From positions 1 to 64,000 of the forward strand of contig NZ_JAQTLY010000005.1 of assembly GCF_028714655.1 (NCBI RefSeq): DNA of 64,000 nucleotides, in the 5' to 3' direction. Below are positions 1 through 9,119 of this stretch, piece by piece. This stretch comes from Sulfurimonas sp. GTDB taxonomy: Bacteria; Campylobacterota; Campylobacteria; Campylobacterales; Sulfurimonadaceae. A program made the position numbers and the translations under genes. The notes under the pieces were generated by a model, which did not search any database, had not been told where the DNA came from, and saw only the letters and a program-made list of their open reading frames with translations. How positions within the stretch are numbered: the stretch's first letter is position 1; the number at the start of each line of letters is the position of its first letter.

Positions 1-622
1 GAACCTCACCTTTAAATATCCAAACTTTAACGCCTATACAACCATAAGTAGTATGAGCTTCAGCAAAACCGTAATCTATTTTTGCACGAAGAGTATGTAA
101 AGGAACGCGTCCCTCTAAGTACCACTCCGTACGAGCCATTTCAGCTCCGCCAAGACGACCGCTAACTGATACTTTAATACCTTTAGCTCCGCCTCTTTGT
201 GCATTTTGCATAACTTTTTTCATTGCTCTTCTAAAAGCAACGCGGCGCTCTAATTGAGTAGCAACATTTTCTGCAACAAGTTGAGCAGAAATTTGAGCTT
301 TTTTCTCTTCTTTGATATTTACCGATATAGGCTTACCTACAAGAGCTTGAAGAGTGTCTTTTAACTTCTCGATATCGCCGCCTTTTTTACCGATAATGAT
401 ACCGGGACGAGCAGCTACGATAGTAACGCGAAGTCTTTTAACAGTTCTTTCTATGATAATGTTAGCAACACCTGCATAGTAAAGTTCTTTTTTCAAATAT
501 GTACGAATCTTGTGATCTTCGCCTAAAGCTGCAGGTGCAGTTTTAAAGTTAGGAAACCAACGACTTTCCCAATTACGGTTGATACCAAGACGTAAACCAA
601 TAGGATTAACTTTTTGTCCCAT
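1..622 (-). CDS. rpsC: 30S ribosomal protein S3 (partial, C-terminus outside window)
   Basis: Binds 16S rRNA in the head of the small subunit at the mRNA entry site. The ATG at 622 opens a protein beginning [11 protein letters not shown], the invariant S3 start. A KH-type RNA-binding motif ([10 protein letters not shown]) lies about 75-85 residues in. About 207 residues are visible and the stop codon lies beyond base 1. It is the last gene of the S10 operon seen here and starts 1 nt after the rplV stop codon, so translation is probably coupled. Confidence 0.97.
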   Translation of the reverse strand, partial: MGQKVNPIGLRLGINRNWESRWFPNFKTAPAALGEDHKIRTYLKKELYYAGVANIIIERTVKRLRVTIVAARPGIIIGKKGGDIEKLKDTLQALVGKPISVNIKEEKKAQISAQLVAENVATQLERRVAFRRAMKKVMQNAQRGGAKGIKVSVSGRLGGAEMARTEWYLEGRVPLHTLRAKIDYGFAEAHTTYGCIGVKVWIFKGEV

Positions 623-623
623 A

Positions 624-941
624 CTATTTACCCTCTACTTCTACTAATATATGCGCCGTCGGCTTTCTGATTCCTGATGCCATACCGCGAGCTCTCGGAC
701 GAAATCTCTTAAGTACCGGACCATTATCTACACGACATGATTTTACTACACAATCCGACGCTTCATTACCGCTATTAGCAACTGCCGATGCAACTACTTT
801 ATAGATAATTCTTGCCGCTTTGTTTGGTGTGAATTCTAAAGCTGCCAATGCTTCTTCAGCGTTCATACCTTGAATCTCTCTTGCAATAAGACGAGATTTT
901 GTCGGTGAAACACGAGAATATTTTAATAATGCTCTAGCCAT
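624..941 (-). CDS. rplV: 50S ribosomal protein L22
   Basis: Large-subunit protein that binds 23S rRNA and lines the peptide exit tunnel. The 105-aa product has the usual family length and begins [17 protein letters not shown]. It carries the conserved C-terminal tunnel hairpin, with KRFRPRARG followed by [11 protein letters not shown]. It lies between rpsS and rpsC with almost no spacing, in standard S10-operon order. Nothing about it is unusual. Confidence 0.98.
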   Translation of the reverse strand: MARALLKYSRVSPTKSRLIAREIQGMNAEEALAALEFTPNKAARIIYKVVASAVANSGNEASDCVVKSCRVDNGPVLKRFRPRARGMASGIRKPTAHILVEVEGK

Positions 942-943
942 GA

Positions 944-1219
944 TTAACCTTTCTTCTGTACAGAGCCCTTATGGCCCTTGAATGTACGAGTCGGTGCGAA
1001 TTCACCTAATTTATAACCAATGTGGTTCTCTGTTACGTATACTGGAACAAATTGACGACCGTTATGAACATTCATAGTTAAGCCAACCATATCAGGCAGA
1101 ACCATACTTCTACGAGACCATGTTTTGATAGGTTTTTTACTTCCTTCTGCTTTAGCTACAACTACTTTTTTCATTAAATGATCATCAACAAATGGACCTT
1201 TTTTTACACTTCTTGCCAT
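944..1219 (-). CDS. rpsS: 30S ribosomal protein S19
   Basis: Small-subunit head protein that contacts 16S rRNA and pairs with S13. The 91-aa product begins [16 protein letters not shown] and has the family motifs [37 protein letters not shown] and TRTFKGHKG, all typical of S19. It starts 4 nt after rplB ends and is followed by rplV 2 nt later, within the S10 operon. Confidence 0.98.
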   Translation of the reverse strand: MARSVKKGPFVDDHLMKKVVVAKAEGSKKPIKTWSRRSMVLPDMVGLTMNVHNGRQFVPVYVTENHIGYKLGEFAPTRTFKGHKGSVQKKG

Positions 1220-1223
1220 TTAA

Positions 1224-2063
1224 CTACCTCTTCGGATTAGATTTACGGCGAGTAATAATAAGTTTATCACTTGCTTTTTTACGACGAGTTTTAGAACCCT
1301 TCGTTGGTTTACCCCATGGAGTAACCGGATGACGACCTGAGTTCGTTTTACCTTCACCACCACCATGCGGGTGATCGATTGGGTTCATTGCAGAACCGCG
1401 CGTTTGAGGACGAATACCCATATGACGAGTACGACCTGCTTTACCAAGTACTATGTTGATATACTCTTCGTTACCTACAATTCCTACAGTCGCCATACAC
1501 TCACCTAATACTAAACGCATTTCAGATGAAGGCATACGAAGTGAAACATACTTGCCGTCACGACCCATAATTTGAGCAGAAGTTCCTGCTGAACGAACTA
1601 ACTGTCCGCCTTTGCCGATTTTTAACTCAATATTATGAACAGATGTACCTACAGGTATATTCATAAGTTTCATTGCATTACCCGGCTTAATATCCACTCC
1701 GGTTTCATCAGAGATAATAGCATCTCCGACATTTAAACCTTTTGGTAAAAGGATATATCTCTTGTCACCGTCTGCATATGTAACTAATGCAATACGGCAG
1801 TTACGGTACGGATCGTACTCAACTGTACTGACAGTACCAGGAACACCGAATTTATCTCTTTTAAAATCGATAATACGGTAAAGTTTTTTAGCACCTGCCT
1901 CTTTATGGCGAGATGTAATACGACCATTGTTATTTCTTCCTGCAGCTGCCGGAATTCTAACAAGTAATGAACGAACGCTTGCTTTTGAAGTGATATCGCT
2001 GTTTTCAACATTTGTATAAAAACGACGAGACGGACTTGTTGGTCTATATGATTTTATTGCCAT
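1224..2063 (-). CDS. rplB: 50S ribosomal protein L2
   Basis: Primary 23S rRNA-binding protein near the peptidyl-transferase centre. The 279-aa product is of normal length. It carries the conserved RNA-binding repeats and the C-terminal signature around [19 protein letters not shown] with HPHGGGEGK, which includes the His residue linked to peptidyl transferase function. It begins 1 nt after rplW ends. Confidence 0.98.
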   Translation of the reverse strand: MAIKSYRPTSPSRRFYTNVENSDITSKASVRSLLVRIPAAAGRNNNGRITSRHKEAGAKKLYRIIDFKRDKFGVPGTVSTVEYDPYRNCRIALVTYADGDKRYILLPKGLNVGDAIISDETGVDIKPGNAMKLMNIPVGTSVHNIELKIGKGGQLVRSAGTSAQIMGRDGKYVSLRMPSSEMRLVLGECMATVGIVGNEEYINIVLGKAGRTRHMGIRPQTRGSAMNPIDHPHGGGEGKTNSGRHPVTPWGKPTKGSKTRRKKASDKLIITRRKSNPKR

Positions 2064-2064
2064 T

Positions 2065-2346
2065 TTAAACCGCCAAACTTTCTATTTGTGCACCTTCAGG
2101 CAACTGAACATAGAACTTTTTAAAGTCGTTTTGTTTACCTGTCATGCCACGGAATTTTTTTACTTTTCCGCTTTGATTCAATGAGTTTACTCTTGATGGA
2201 ATGATTCCAAAGTACTCACGAAAAACTTCTTTAAGACCTGACTTAGTCATACGAGGAGATGTTTGAACAACAATAATCCCATCTTCTTGCATACCAAGAG
2301 TCTTTTCTGTATATAGTATAGATTTAATATCTGTAATATCTGCCAT
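2065..2346 (-). CDS. rplW: 50S ribosomal protein L23
   Basis: Binds 23S rRNA at the tunnel exit and serves as docking site for trigger factor and SRP. The 93-aa product has the L23 pattern: an N-terminal segment with TEKT, then a region with [20 protein letters not shown] that corresponds to the rRNA-contacting loop. It overlaps the rplD stop by one base, a sign of translational coupling in the S10 operon. Confidence 0.97.
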   Translation of the reverse strand: MADITDIKSILYTEKTLGMQEDGIIVVQTSPRMTKSGLKEVFREYFGIIPSRVNSLNQSGKVKKFRGMTGKQNDFKKFYVQLPEGAQIESLAV

Positions 2347-2960
2347 TATTTAGCCTCACCTACAAGATTTTCCCATACCGCTTTCTCGATCACTAGTGAA
2401 CGATAATTAGCAGCTAAATAAGCATTTAATTCATTAGCTTCAATTACAAATGTACTTGAAAGATTCTGAAATGCTAAATAAGTTTTTTCATCCAAAAAGC
2501 TTTTCACGAAAAGTGTATCTCTTTGGTTTAACGCTTTAAACATTGCTGCAGCATCTTTTGTTTTTCCTGATGCTATTTCAATGCTGTCAACGATAAATAA
2601 ACTACCGTTTTTTGCATGCTCGTTAAGAGCGAAGTTAAGAGCAAGTTTTTTTTGCTTTTTGTTAACTTTAAGGTCATAATTACGATTGTTCTTAGGACCG
2701 AATGCTTTACCACCGCCAACGAATGTCGGAGCACGAAGTGAACCGGCACGACCGCGTCCGCCGCCTTTTTGAGCCCATGGTTTCTTACCACCGCCTCTAA
2801 CTTCTGCACGAGTCAGAGCTGAAGCGCTGTTAGCTCTCATAGCTGCTTGAGCAGACTTTACATATAGGTATAAGTTATGAGGATTAATACCGGAAAAACT
2901 TTCCGGTACTGCTAACTCAGAAGCTTTTTCCATTTTTTCATTTAGAACGATTGCGCTCAT
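2346..2960 (-). CDS. rplD: 50S ribosomal protein L4
   Basis: Large-subunit assembly protein whose long loop reaches the exit tunnel. The 204-aa product has the characteristic loop [20 protein letters not shown] followed by [15 protein letters not shown]. In E. coli L4 also represses its own operon at the S10 leader; whether this happens here cannot be judged from the sequence. It overlaps rplC by one base and rplW by one base. Confidence 0.98.
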   Translation of the reverse strand: MSAIVLNEKMEKASELAVPESFSGINPHNLYLYVKSAQAAMRANSASALTRAEVRGGGKKPWAQKGGGRGRAGSLRAPTFVGGGKAFGPKNNRNYDLKVNKKQKKLALNFALNEHAKNGSLFIVDSIEIASGKTKDAAAMFKALNQRDTLFVKSFLDEKTYLAFQNLSSTFVIEANELNAYLAANYRSLVIEKAVWENLVGEAK

Positions 2961-3535
2961 TATTTAGCTACCTTTACACGACCTAAAGCACCGTTAGCGC
3001 CTGATACTGAACCGGCTACTACTAAGATGTTGTTCTCTGCATCGTAAGAGATTATTTCATTTTTTACACTGTTTTGTGTATTTCCGTATTGTCCGGGCAT
3101 TTTCTTACCCTTCATAACACGACCAGGGTATTCATTGCTACCGATTGAACCTGTTAAACGACCAAATCTATGACCGTGTTCTGCAGGACCACCGCTAAAA
3201 TTCCAGCGCTTCATAGCACCTGTAAACCCGCGACCTTTTGTGTTAAATGTAGCTTTTACTACTTTAGCTTCTGCCAAAGGAGTTAAATCTAAATTACCAG
3301 CTTCGCTATTTGCTACATCTAATGTAACAAAACGATTAAATTCAGATGAAAGGCTATATTTTTTTTGTTGGCCTTCAATCGCCTTATTCATTTTTTTACC
3401 GCGTTTGTAAGCTACAATTGCAGTACCTTCGTTAACTTCACATACCTTAGCATCTAATACTCTTAATAGAGTAACAGGTTTACTAGGAACAGTGATAGTA
3501 CGGCTCATACCGATTTTTTCAACAATATATTCCAC
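2960..3535 (-). CDS. rplC: 50S ribosomal protein L3
   Basis: Early assembly protein of the large subunit. The 191-aa product contains the L3 signature [21 protein letters not shown] followed by [11 protein letters not shown] and the [15 protein letters not shown] segment that includes the glutamine methylated in some bacteria. It is the second gene of the S10 operon, 9 nt after rpsJ, with the ribosome-binding site AGGAGG near 3541-3546. Confidence 0.97.
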   Translation of the reverse strand: MEYIVEKIGMSRTITVPSKPVTLLRVLDAKVCEVNEGTAIVAYKRGKKMNKAIEGQQKKYSLSSEFNRFVTLDVANSEAGNLDLTPLAEAKVVKATFNTKGRGFTGAMKRWNFSGGPAEHGHRFGRLTGSIGSNEYPGRVMKGKKMPGQYGNTQNSVKNEIISYDAENNILVVAGSVSGANGALGRVKVAK

Positions 3536-3544
3536 GATGACCTC

Positions 3545-3856
3545 CTACTTATCCATAGAGCGAACTTCAACGTCCACTTCCGGTGCAAGATCTAGTTTCA
3601 TTAAAGAATCAACAGTTTCCGGCGTAGCGGATACGATGTCGATAACTCTAGCGTGCATACGAATCTCAAACTGCTCACGAGAACTTTTGTTAACGTGCGG
3701 AGATTTGATAACCGTATATTTACGAATCTTTGTTGGTAAAGGTATCGGACCACGAATTACCGCGCCTGTACGCTTAACAGCCTCTACGATTGACGCTACA
3801 GATCTATCAAGTACACGATGATCATAAGCTTTCAATTTTAAACGAATTTTTTCCAT
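3545..3856 (-). CDS. rpsJ: 30S ribosomal protein S10
   Basis: Small-subunit protein (NusE) that also works in transcription antitermination. The 103-aa product has the invariant core [31 protein letters not shown]. It is the first gene of the S10 operon; the GGAA-rich ribosome-binding site lies just upstream of the ATG at 3856. The leader of about 50 nt precedes it from the promoter at 3911-3916. Confidence 0.98.
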
Positions 3857-3910
3857 GTTTTTCCTTCTAAAGAACTCGTCAAGTCTTGCCTGACTATTTA
3901 AGGGAGCGGA

Positions 3911-3916
3911 ATTGTA
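3911..3916 (-). promoter_or_regulatory. Promoter -10 of the S10 operon
   Basis: Read on the minus strand the region is TTGGATACAAT, a good vegetative -10 box (TACAAT) about 55 nt before the rpsJ start. Campylobacterota promoters usually lack a clear -35, and none is evident here. Expected transcription start is near 3904. Confidence 0.6.
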
Positions 3917-3999
3917 TCCAAACTATCTCTATAATTCAAGAATATAAGGGCTAAAATTTAAAATTTATACAATTTTATTTCCTTTTAATAAGGAAATGC

Positions 4000-4005
4000 T
4001 AAAAT
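4000..4005 (+). promoter_or_regulatory. Extended -10 directly before the start codon (leaderless candidate)
   Basis: TGCTAAAAT (3997-4005) is an extended -10 box, and the ATG of the next gene begins 7 nt after its last base, where transcription would start. The only purine-rich stretch (AAGGAA near 3990) is about 17 nt from the ATG, too far for a normal ribosome-binding site. This suggests a leaderless mRNA. Confidence 0.45.
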
Positions 4006-4011
4006 TACAAT

Positions 4012-5076
4012 ATGGAAATTTTACTTGAAGAGTTATACAAAACCGACATACATATAGACAAATTTCACTTTAGAAAACTGTTTTTGGAAGATTTAAGCTA
4101 CCAAATAAACGGAATATCGCAAAGCGGAAAAACAAAACTGGTTAAAAACTATCTGCTTGGGCTTAAAAAGAGCAGTTATTTATATATAGACTGCAGTGAT
4201 TTGCGTATAGATATAGATGAGTTCAACAATATGCTCCAAAATTTTTGCAGCAATAACAAAATTGAAACACTTGTACTCGATAACTATATTCAAACTATTA
4301 AAATAGTAAATGTACCGCAATTGATTATCTGTTGCGAAGTAAATTATAAAATAGAGTTTTTAAATACCCTTAGGCTCTATCCGCTAGACTATGAGGAGTT
4401 CCTTGCTTATGAACATAAATATGACTCAAGTTCACTCAACCACTTTTTCCAGCTAGGCGGTTTCCCGTATATGCATAAGATAAATAGCGACGAGAGGGTA
4501 ATTTATCTACAAAAAACATTAAAATATACACTGAGTGAGATAGAACTTGACATCATAATTTTTTGTACAAAAATGATGGCACAAAAAATATCGCCATATT
4601 CCATATATGAAAGACTTAAACATACGAGAAAAATATCAAAAGACAAACTCTATAAATCTTTTGATGCTCTAAGCGAAAAAGGCTACATTCATCAACTGCA
4701 AAAAACAAATCACCCAAAAGCTATCAGAAAAATTTACCTATGCGACATATCTTTAAAAGCCGCTCTTAGTATAGACAAACATTTTGGCAGACTTTTTGAA
4801 AATATGATTTATTTGGAGCTTTTAAAATCAGGCAGAGAGCCCTTTTACGATGACGGTATTGATTTTTATCTTCCCTTTAGCGAAGAGGTAATTTTAGGAA
4901 TGCCCTTTGCGGATGAGAGGGTGCTGTTTAAAAAAATAGAGTCTATTGAAGCGTTTTTATTTACTTATCAGATTAAAAAAATAACTGCTATAACGATGAG
5001 CAAAGAGGGAAGCATAAGCCATCCGCTCTCGCAAGTTGAGATGATTCCTTTTGATATCTGGGCGCTTGGAGATTAA
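4012..5076 (+). CDS. AAA-type ATPase (AAA_14/DUF4143-like architecture)
   Basis: Predicted ATP-binding protein of 354 aa. A Walker A motif GISQSGKT lies at residues 34-41, followed by a short P-loop fold with hydrophobic strands (SYLYIDCSD, IETLVLDNY as a possible Walker B). The middle has a winged-helix-like segment (about 170-235: KISKDKLYKSFDALSEKGYIHQL). The C-terminal half resembles the DUF4143 region with HFGRLFENMIYLELL. Such ATPases occur widely and their substrates are mostly unknown. It is transcribed away from the S10 operon and has no partner gene next to it. The ATPase call is fairly firm; the cellular role is unknown. Confidence 0.7.
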   Translation: MEILLEELYKTDIHIDKFHFRKLFLEDLSYQINGISQSGKTKLVKNYLLGLKKSSYLYIDCSDLRIDIDEFNNMLQNFCSNNKIETLVLDNYIQTIKIVNVPQLIICCEVNYKIEFLNTLRLYPLDYEEFLAYEHKYDSSSLNHFFQLGGFPYMHKINSDERVIYLQKTLKYTLSEIELDIIIFCTKMMAQKISPYSIYERLKHTRKISKDKLYKSFDALSEKGYIHQLQKTNHPKAIRKIYLCDISLKAALSIDKHFGRLFENMIYLELLKSGREPFYDDGIDFYLPFSEEVILGMPFADERVLFKKIESIEAFLFTYQIKKITAITMSKEGSISHPLSQVEMIPFDIWALGD

Positions 5077-5096
5077 TAAACTTCTTACAAACCAAA

Positions 5097-5163
5097 GATC
5101 CTGAATCAAGTTCAGGATGACGAAAAGTTGAAAATCTTGTCATTCCAAACTCGATTTGGAATC
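5097..5163. repeat. Nested palindromic intergenic repeat pair
   Basis: Two hairpins stand in inverted orientation. One is cctgaa(5100-5105)/ttcagg(5111-5116), the other attccaaa(5142-5149)/tttggaat(5155-5162). The second half read backwards matches the first in pattern: AGAT, then a palindrome, then ATGAC. The whole is therefore an inverted pair of two related palindromes. Similar short palindromic repeats are scattered in many bacterial genomes. It could act as a transcription terminator or mRNA-stabilising structure after the ATPase gene. Confidence 0.6.
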
Positions 5164-5239
5164 TAACTTTTTAGTTATGAAGTCTAATATTTAATCATTT
5201 ATTAAATAATTTATCTAATTTATAATTATAAATTTATGA

Positions 5240-5245
5240 TAGAAT
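5240..5245 (+). promoter_or_regulatory. Probable -10 of the chemoreceptor operon
   Basis: TGATAGAAT (5237-5245) is an extended -10 box. Transcription would start near 5252, leaving a short leader with a clear AAAGGA ribosome-binding site about 8 nt before the ATG at 5276. Confidence 0.45.
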
Positions 5246-5275
5246 ATACGACCAAAAATAAAAGGATGCGATTTT

Positions 5276-6640
5276 ATGTTTTTTTCAAAAAATACCGATA
5301 AGAGTCTGATTAAAGAGTTAGTAAACGATATCGTTCTGCTTAAAGAGGAGCTTGATTTTTACAAAGAGATGGCTGCTTTTTCCCAAGAGGAGATGTTAGT
5401 CGCATTAAACAGAGACGGTTCCGTAGCCTTTCAAAATGAAATAGCCGCAATGAACATAAAATCAATAGACGATCTTTCAAGAGAGCTGCAAAAAAACAGC
5501 AATATCATTGAACTAAACGGATGCAGCGGTAAGTCCGTCTTTAAAAAATCAAAAAACAGAGATGTCACATTTTACAGGATAACTAAAACGGATATGCGCG
5601 ATACCCGTGACAGCAATATCTTAAGCCTTCATCAACAGGCTATAACATCTGCACTGACGGATACGCAAAAAACTTTTTCGCAGATGCTTGAAGAGCTAAA
5701 AGTTATGAAAAGCGAATCCGTAGTGATTGCAAACGACTCAAAAGAGGGTCTTGTGCTTATAGAACAATCAGCTCGCGCTATGGATATGCTTAGTCAAAAT
5801 ACACAGCTAAACATTACCGGTATGCATTCGCTAAACCAGAGAAGCAATGAGATATCTACGGTGCTTACTCTTATCCAAGATATAGCAGACCAAACAAACC
5901 TATTGGCTCTCAATGCCGCAATTGAAGCTGCCCGCGCCGGTGAGCATGGACGCGGTTTTGCCGTTGTTGCAGATGAAGTCAGAAAACTAGCCGAAAAGAC
6001 ACAGACTGCTACTAAGGATATATCTTTGGTCGTAAAAGCTATGCAGCAAGAGACAAATGAAGCTGAGACTAACACTAACGAGGTAAACGATATCGTTATA
6101 GAGACAAAAGATAAAATAGAGGATTTAAGCATAAAGATTAAATCCTTTGAAGAGAATGCTTCTCGCAGCCAGTACGAAGTAGAACATATCAGCGACAAGA
6201 TATTTTCATCTTTAGCTAAGATAGACCATGTTATATATAAGCATAATGTTTATGCTCTTATTTTCGGTGAAGAGAGTAGCTTTAACAATACATCGCACAA
6301 TGAATGCCGTTTAGGAAAATGGTACACAAGCGGTGTAGGCAAAGAAACTTTTTCTAAAATGTCCTCATATACCAAACTTGAGAGACCTCATGCGATAGTG
6401 CATGAGCAGGCAAACCTGCTTGCAACCGAGTGCGGTTCTGACAAAGTCGTATGCTCTAAAGAGATCATAGAACAGCGCATTCGTGCAATAGAAGATGCCA
6501 GCAACGATGTTTTTAAATATCTTGATGCTTTAGTAGATGAAAAAGCAAAAGAAACTATGCATATAGCAGCAAAAGAACTATTTAAACAAGGAGAAAAAAA
6601 AGATGAGCACACAACAAAAAAACATAGTCATCATAGATGA
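5276..6640 (+). CDS. Soluble methyl-accepting chemotaxis protein with C-terminal CZB zinc-binding domain
   Basis: Cytoplasmic chemoreceptor of 454 aa without membrane segments. A short N-terminal coiled coil is followed by a PAS-like stretch (about 30-105). The receptor signalling hairpin at about 205-245 has the conserved tip [21 protein letters not shown]. The C-terminal CZB domain (about 320-400) shows the expected zinc ligands: KHNVY, CRLGKW and the pair HAIVH. CZB receptors are known to sense zinc- or oxidant-linked cues. The last 38 bases overlap the next gene, which gives a His/Lys-rich tail. It likely forms one operon with the response regulator and kinase that follow. Confidence 0.88.
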   Translation: MFFSKNTDKSLIKELVNDIVLLKEELDFYKEMAAFSQEEMLVALNRDGSVAFQNEIAAMNIKSIDDLSRELQKNSNIIELNGCSGKSVFKKSKNRDVTFYRITKTDMRDTRDSNILSLHQQAITSALTDTQKTFSQMLEELKVMKSESVVIANDSKEGLVLIEQSARAMDMLSQNTQLNITGMHSLNQRSNEISTVLTLIQDIADQTNLLALNAAIEAARAGEHGRGFAVVADEVRKLAEKTQTATKDISLVVKAMQQETNEAETNTNEVNDIVIETKDKIEDLSIKIKSFEENASRSQYEVEHISDKIFSSLAKIDHVIYKHNVYALIFGEESSFNNTSHNECRLGKWYTSGVGKETFSKMSSYTKLERPHAIVHEQANLLATECGSDKVVCSKEIIEQRIRAIEDASNDVFKYLDALVDEKAKETMHIAAKELFKQGEKKDEHTTKKHSHHR

Positions 6641-6977
6641 TGAGAATGATATTTTGCAGATGCTGGAGAAGTATCTTTCTCGTGAAGACGGATATAGGAT
6701 TACGACATATAGCAATCCAGTAAATGCAATATCTTCACTGCCAAAAGATACGGATTTGATACTGCTTGATATAATGATGCCGCAAATGAACGGTTTGGAC
6801 GCCCTTCCTAAACTATTGGAGAAAAATCCAAAAACAAAAGTTCTTATGATGACGGCCTACTCTACCCTCGACAAAGTTCTTAACGCTCATAGATACGGAG
6901 CAACGGATTATATAATGAAACCGTTCTCTTCTCTTGATGCATTGGGTAAAAAAATTAAAGAAATTTTGAAAAAGTAA
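6603..6977 (+). CDS. CheY-like single-domain response regulator
   Basis: A 124-aa receiver domain. Acidic pocket residues are in IIDDEND near the start, the phospho-acceptor Asp56 is in [11 protein letters not shown], the Thr is in MMTAYST, and the Lys is in IMKPFSS. It has no output domain, so it probably relays a signal by protein contact. Its ribosome-binding site (AAGGAG, about 6591) lies inside the preceding chemoreceptor gene, and the start overlaps that gene by 38 nt, which implies translational coupling. The sensor kinase follows 2 nt after its stop codon. Confidence 0.93.
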   Translation: MSTQQKNIVIIDDENDILQMLEKYLSREDGYRITTYSNPVNAISSLPKDTDLILLDIMMPQMNGLDALPKLLEKNPKTKVLMMTAYSTLDKVLNAHRYGATDYIMKPFSSLDALGKKIKEILKK

Positions 6978-6979
6978 CT

Positions 6980-8569
6980 ATGGGCATAAACGAAATATCT
7001 ATCCTTTTTGTAGAAGACGATGAAAAAATAAGAACGCAGATATCTGATTTTTTAACATCAAAAAAGTTTAAAAATGTATATATAGCCAAAGACGGGGAAG
7101 ATGGTCTTTTAAAATATCGGGAGTATAGACCGGATATCGTATTGACGGATTTGACCATGCCTATTATGAGCGGGCTTGAAATGTCGAAAAAGATTAAAAT
7201 TTTAAATGAAAACACACCGATACTTCTCATCACTTCCCATTTTGAAAAAGAGATAACGGAAGAAGCGGTCGATATCGGTATAGATGCTTATCTTTTTAAG
7301 CCGCTGACACTTGATAGAGTTGAGAAAATACTAAACAAATATATAGAGAGGATTCTGCTTCAAAGAAAGTTTAAAAATGAACATAAACTCTTAGAGGAGT
7401 ATAAGCGCGTTATAGATATTAGCGCTTCCGTTACCAAAACCGATACAAGAGGCATCATAACCTATGTAAACGACTCATTTTGCAAAATGACCGGCTACTC
7501 AAAAGAAGAGGTTATCGGGAAAGATCACAAAATAATTAAACATCCTGAAACAAAAAGCAAACTTCATAAAGAGATGTGGGCAACGATATCAAATAAAAAA
7601 GTATGGCGCGGGCGTGTCAAAAATCTCAAAAAAAACAGAGAAACCTACTACGAACATTTGGTAATAGTACCCATCGTAAACGAAGAGAATATAATCCAAG
7701 AGTACATAGCGCTTAAACAAGATGTTACGGAACTCTCCACCCAAAAAGAGCATCTCAAAAAACGGATAGAAGAAGAGGTTGAAAAAAACATCAATCTCCA
7801 CAAAGAGAGAGAAAAAGAGAGACTTTTAGAGGAAAAATTTTCAATTATAGGGAAAATGGCTGCCGGAATTACTCATGAAATAAACACTCCTCTTACATAT
7901 ATAAAGGGCAATCTGGAGCTGATGATACAGGATATAAAAGAGCTGGACGACACCGTAAAACAAAAGAAATATCTGCAAGAAGACAGCAAAACCGTGCTTG
8001 ATGGAGTAAGCAGAATTGCCTCCATAGTCGAATCCATGAGAGAGATGGCATCTCAAGCAAAAGAGAAGCCTCAAGAAAACAATATCTACTCCTCTTTGAT
8101 AACTGCACTCACGCTCTCGCACAATAAAGCAAAATTTATCTCAAACATCACGATTCAAAATAAGCCGTTCAAACTTGGAATGGATAAAGATTTATACGCT
8201 TTTACTGCACCCATTCAAACTCAGAGAATTGAGCAAGTTTTTATCATAATCATAAACAATGCGCTTGATGCACTAAAACTTAGCAACAGTTTTGAAACAA
8301 GAGCATTGGACATAACGCTAAGAGATGAAGACGAGTATGTGGTAGTGAGCTTCAAAGATAACGGCGGCGGGATAAGCCAAGAAATGATGCCGAATATTTT
8401 TGACTCATTTCAAAGCTCCAAAATTGAGGGCGGAATGGGTCTTGGTCTTAATGTCGCTAAAAAAATAGTTGAAGATCACGGCGGAAAAATTGTTCCGTCA
8501 AACTGCGAAAACGGCGCACTCTTTGAAGTATACCTCCCTAAAAGGCTAAAACTGCAAAATGAGAGCTGA
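6980..8569 (+). CDS. Receiver-PAS-histidine kinase hybrid protein
   Basis: A 529-aa soluble signalling protein. Receiver domain 1-120 has Asp57 in VLTDLTMPIMSG. A PAS domain with PAC-like end (about 135-250) follows, then a coiled coil (255-285). The kinase has its H box at His299 (GITHEINTPL) and ATPase boxes N (NNALDAL), G1 (DNGGGI) and G2 (GMGLGLNVAKKIVEDHGG). The receiver-first order suggests it is controlled by another kinase before signalling onwards. Its likely partner is the CheY-like protein just upstream. It overlaps rnhB by 11 nt. Confidence 0.92.
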   Translation: MGINEISILFVEDDEKIRTQISDFLTSKKFKNVYIAKDGEDGLLKYREYRPDIVLTDLTMPIMSGLEMSKKIKILNENTPILLITSHFEKEITEEAVDIGIDAYLFKPLTLDRVEKILNKYIERILLQRKFKNEHKLLEEYKRVIDISASVTKTDTRGIITYVNDSFCKMTGYSKEEVIGKDHKIIKHPETKSKLHKEMWATISNKKVWRGRVKNLKKNRETYYEHLVIVPIVNEENIIQEYIALKQDVTELSTQKEHLKKRIEEEVEKNINLHKEREKERLLEEKFSIIGKMAAGITHEINTPLTYIKGNLELMIQDIKELDDTVKQKKYLQEDSKTVLDGVSRIASIVESMREMASQAKEKPQENNIYSSLITALTLSHNKAKFISNITIQNKPFKLGMDKDLYAFTAPIQTQRIEQVFIIIINNALDALKLSNSFETRALDITLRDEDEYVVVSFKDNGGGISQEMMPNIFDSFQSSKIEGGMGLGLNVAKKIVEDHGGKIVPSNCENGALFEVYLPKRLKLQNES

Positions 8570-9113
8570 TTTATGCGGAATTGATGAGGCGGGACGAGGA
8601 CCCATTGCAGGCAATTTGGTAATTGCGGGCTGTATTTTAAAAAAACCTATAGACGGTTTAAATGATTCAAAAAAGCTCAGTGAAAAAAAAAGAGAAGCTC
8701 TCTATGAGGTCATCATCAAAAGTTCCTCTTACCATATAGTTAGATTCTCCCCGAAAGAGATTGATGAAGAGGGTATATCTCTGTGCCTAAGAAGAGGCTT
8801 AGAAGATATTATGAAAAATCTTGCTTGCAGTGAGTATCTTTTTGACGGAAACTCTACCTTTGGCGTAAACGGGCTTAACACGATGATAAAAGCAGATACA
8901 AAAATCCCTGAGGTAAGTGCCGCTTCGATTTTGGCTAAAGTAACCCACGATAGAGATATAATCGAATCGGCAAAAAAATACCCGATGTACGGCTTTGAAA
9001 AACATAAAGGGTACGGAACCGCTCTGCATATAGAGATGATAAAAAAGCACGGCTACTCTGAAATCCATAGAAAAAGCTATAGACTCAAAGCACTTGAGCC
9101 TACGCTTTTTTAA
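8559..9113 (+). CDS. rnhB: Ribonuclease HII
   Basis: Cleaves RNA in RNA-DNA hybrids and removes misincorporated ribonucleotides. The 184-aa product begins with the family motif GIDEAGRGPIAG (catalytic Asp-Glu pair). Conserved acidic positions follow in YLFDGN and in ASILAKVTHDRD, and a C-terminal GYGTALHIEMIKKHG helps confirm the type 2 enzyme. It overlaps the upstream kinase gene by 11 nt and converges with the porin gene. Confidence 0.96.
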   Translation: MRADLCGIDEAGRGPIAGNLVIAGCILKKPIDGLNDSKKLSEKKREALYEVIIKSSSYHIVRFSPKEIDEEGISLCLRRGLEDIMKNLACSEYLFDGNSTFGVNGLNTMIKADTKIPEVSAASILAKVTHDRDIIESAKKYPMYGFEKHKGYGTALHIEMIKKHGYSEIHRKSYRLKALEPTLF

Positions 9114-9119
9114 AATTTT

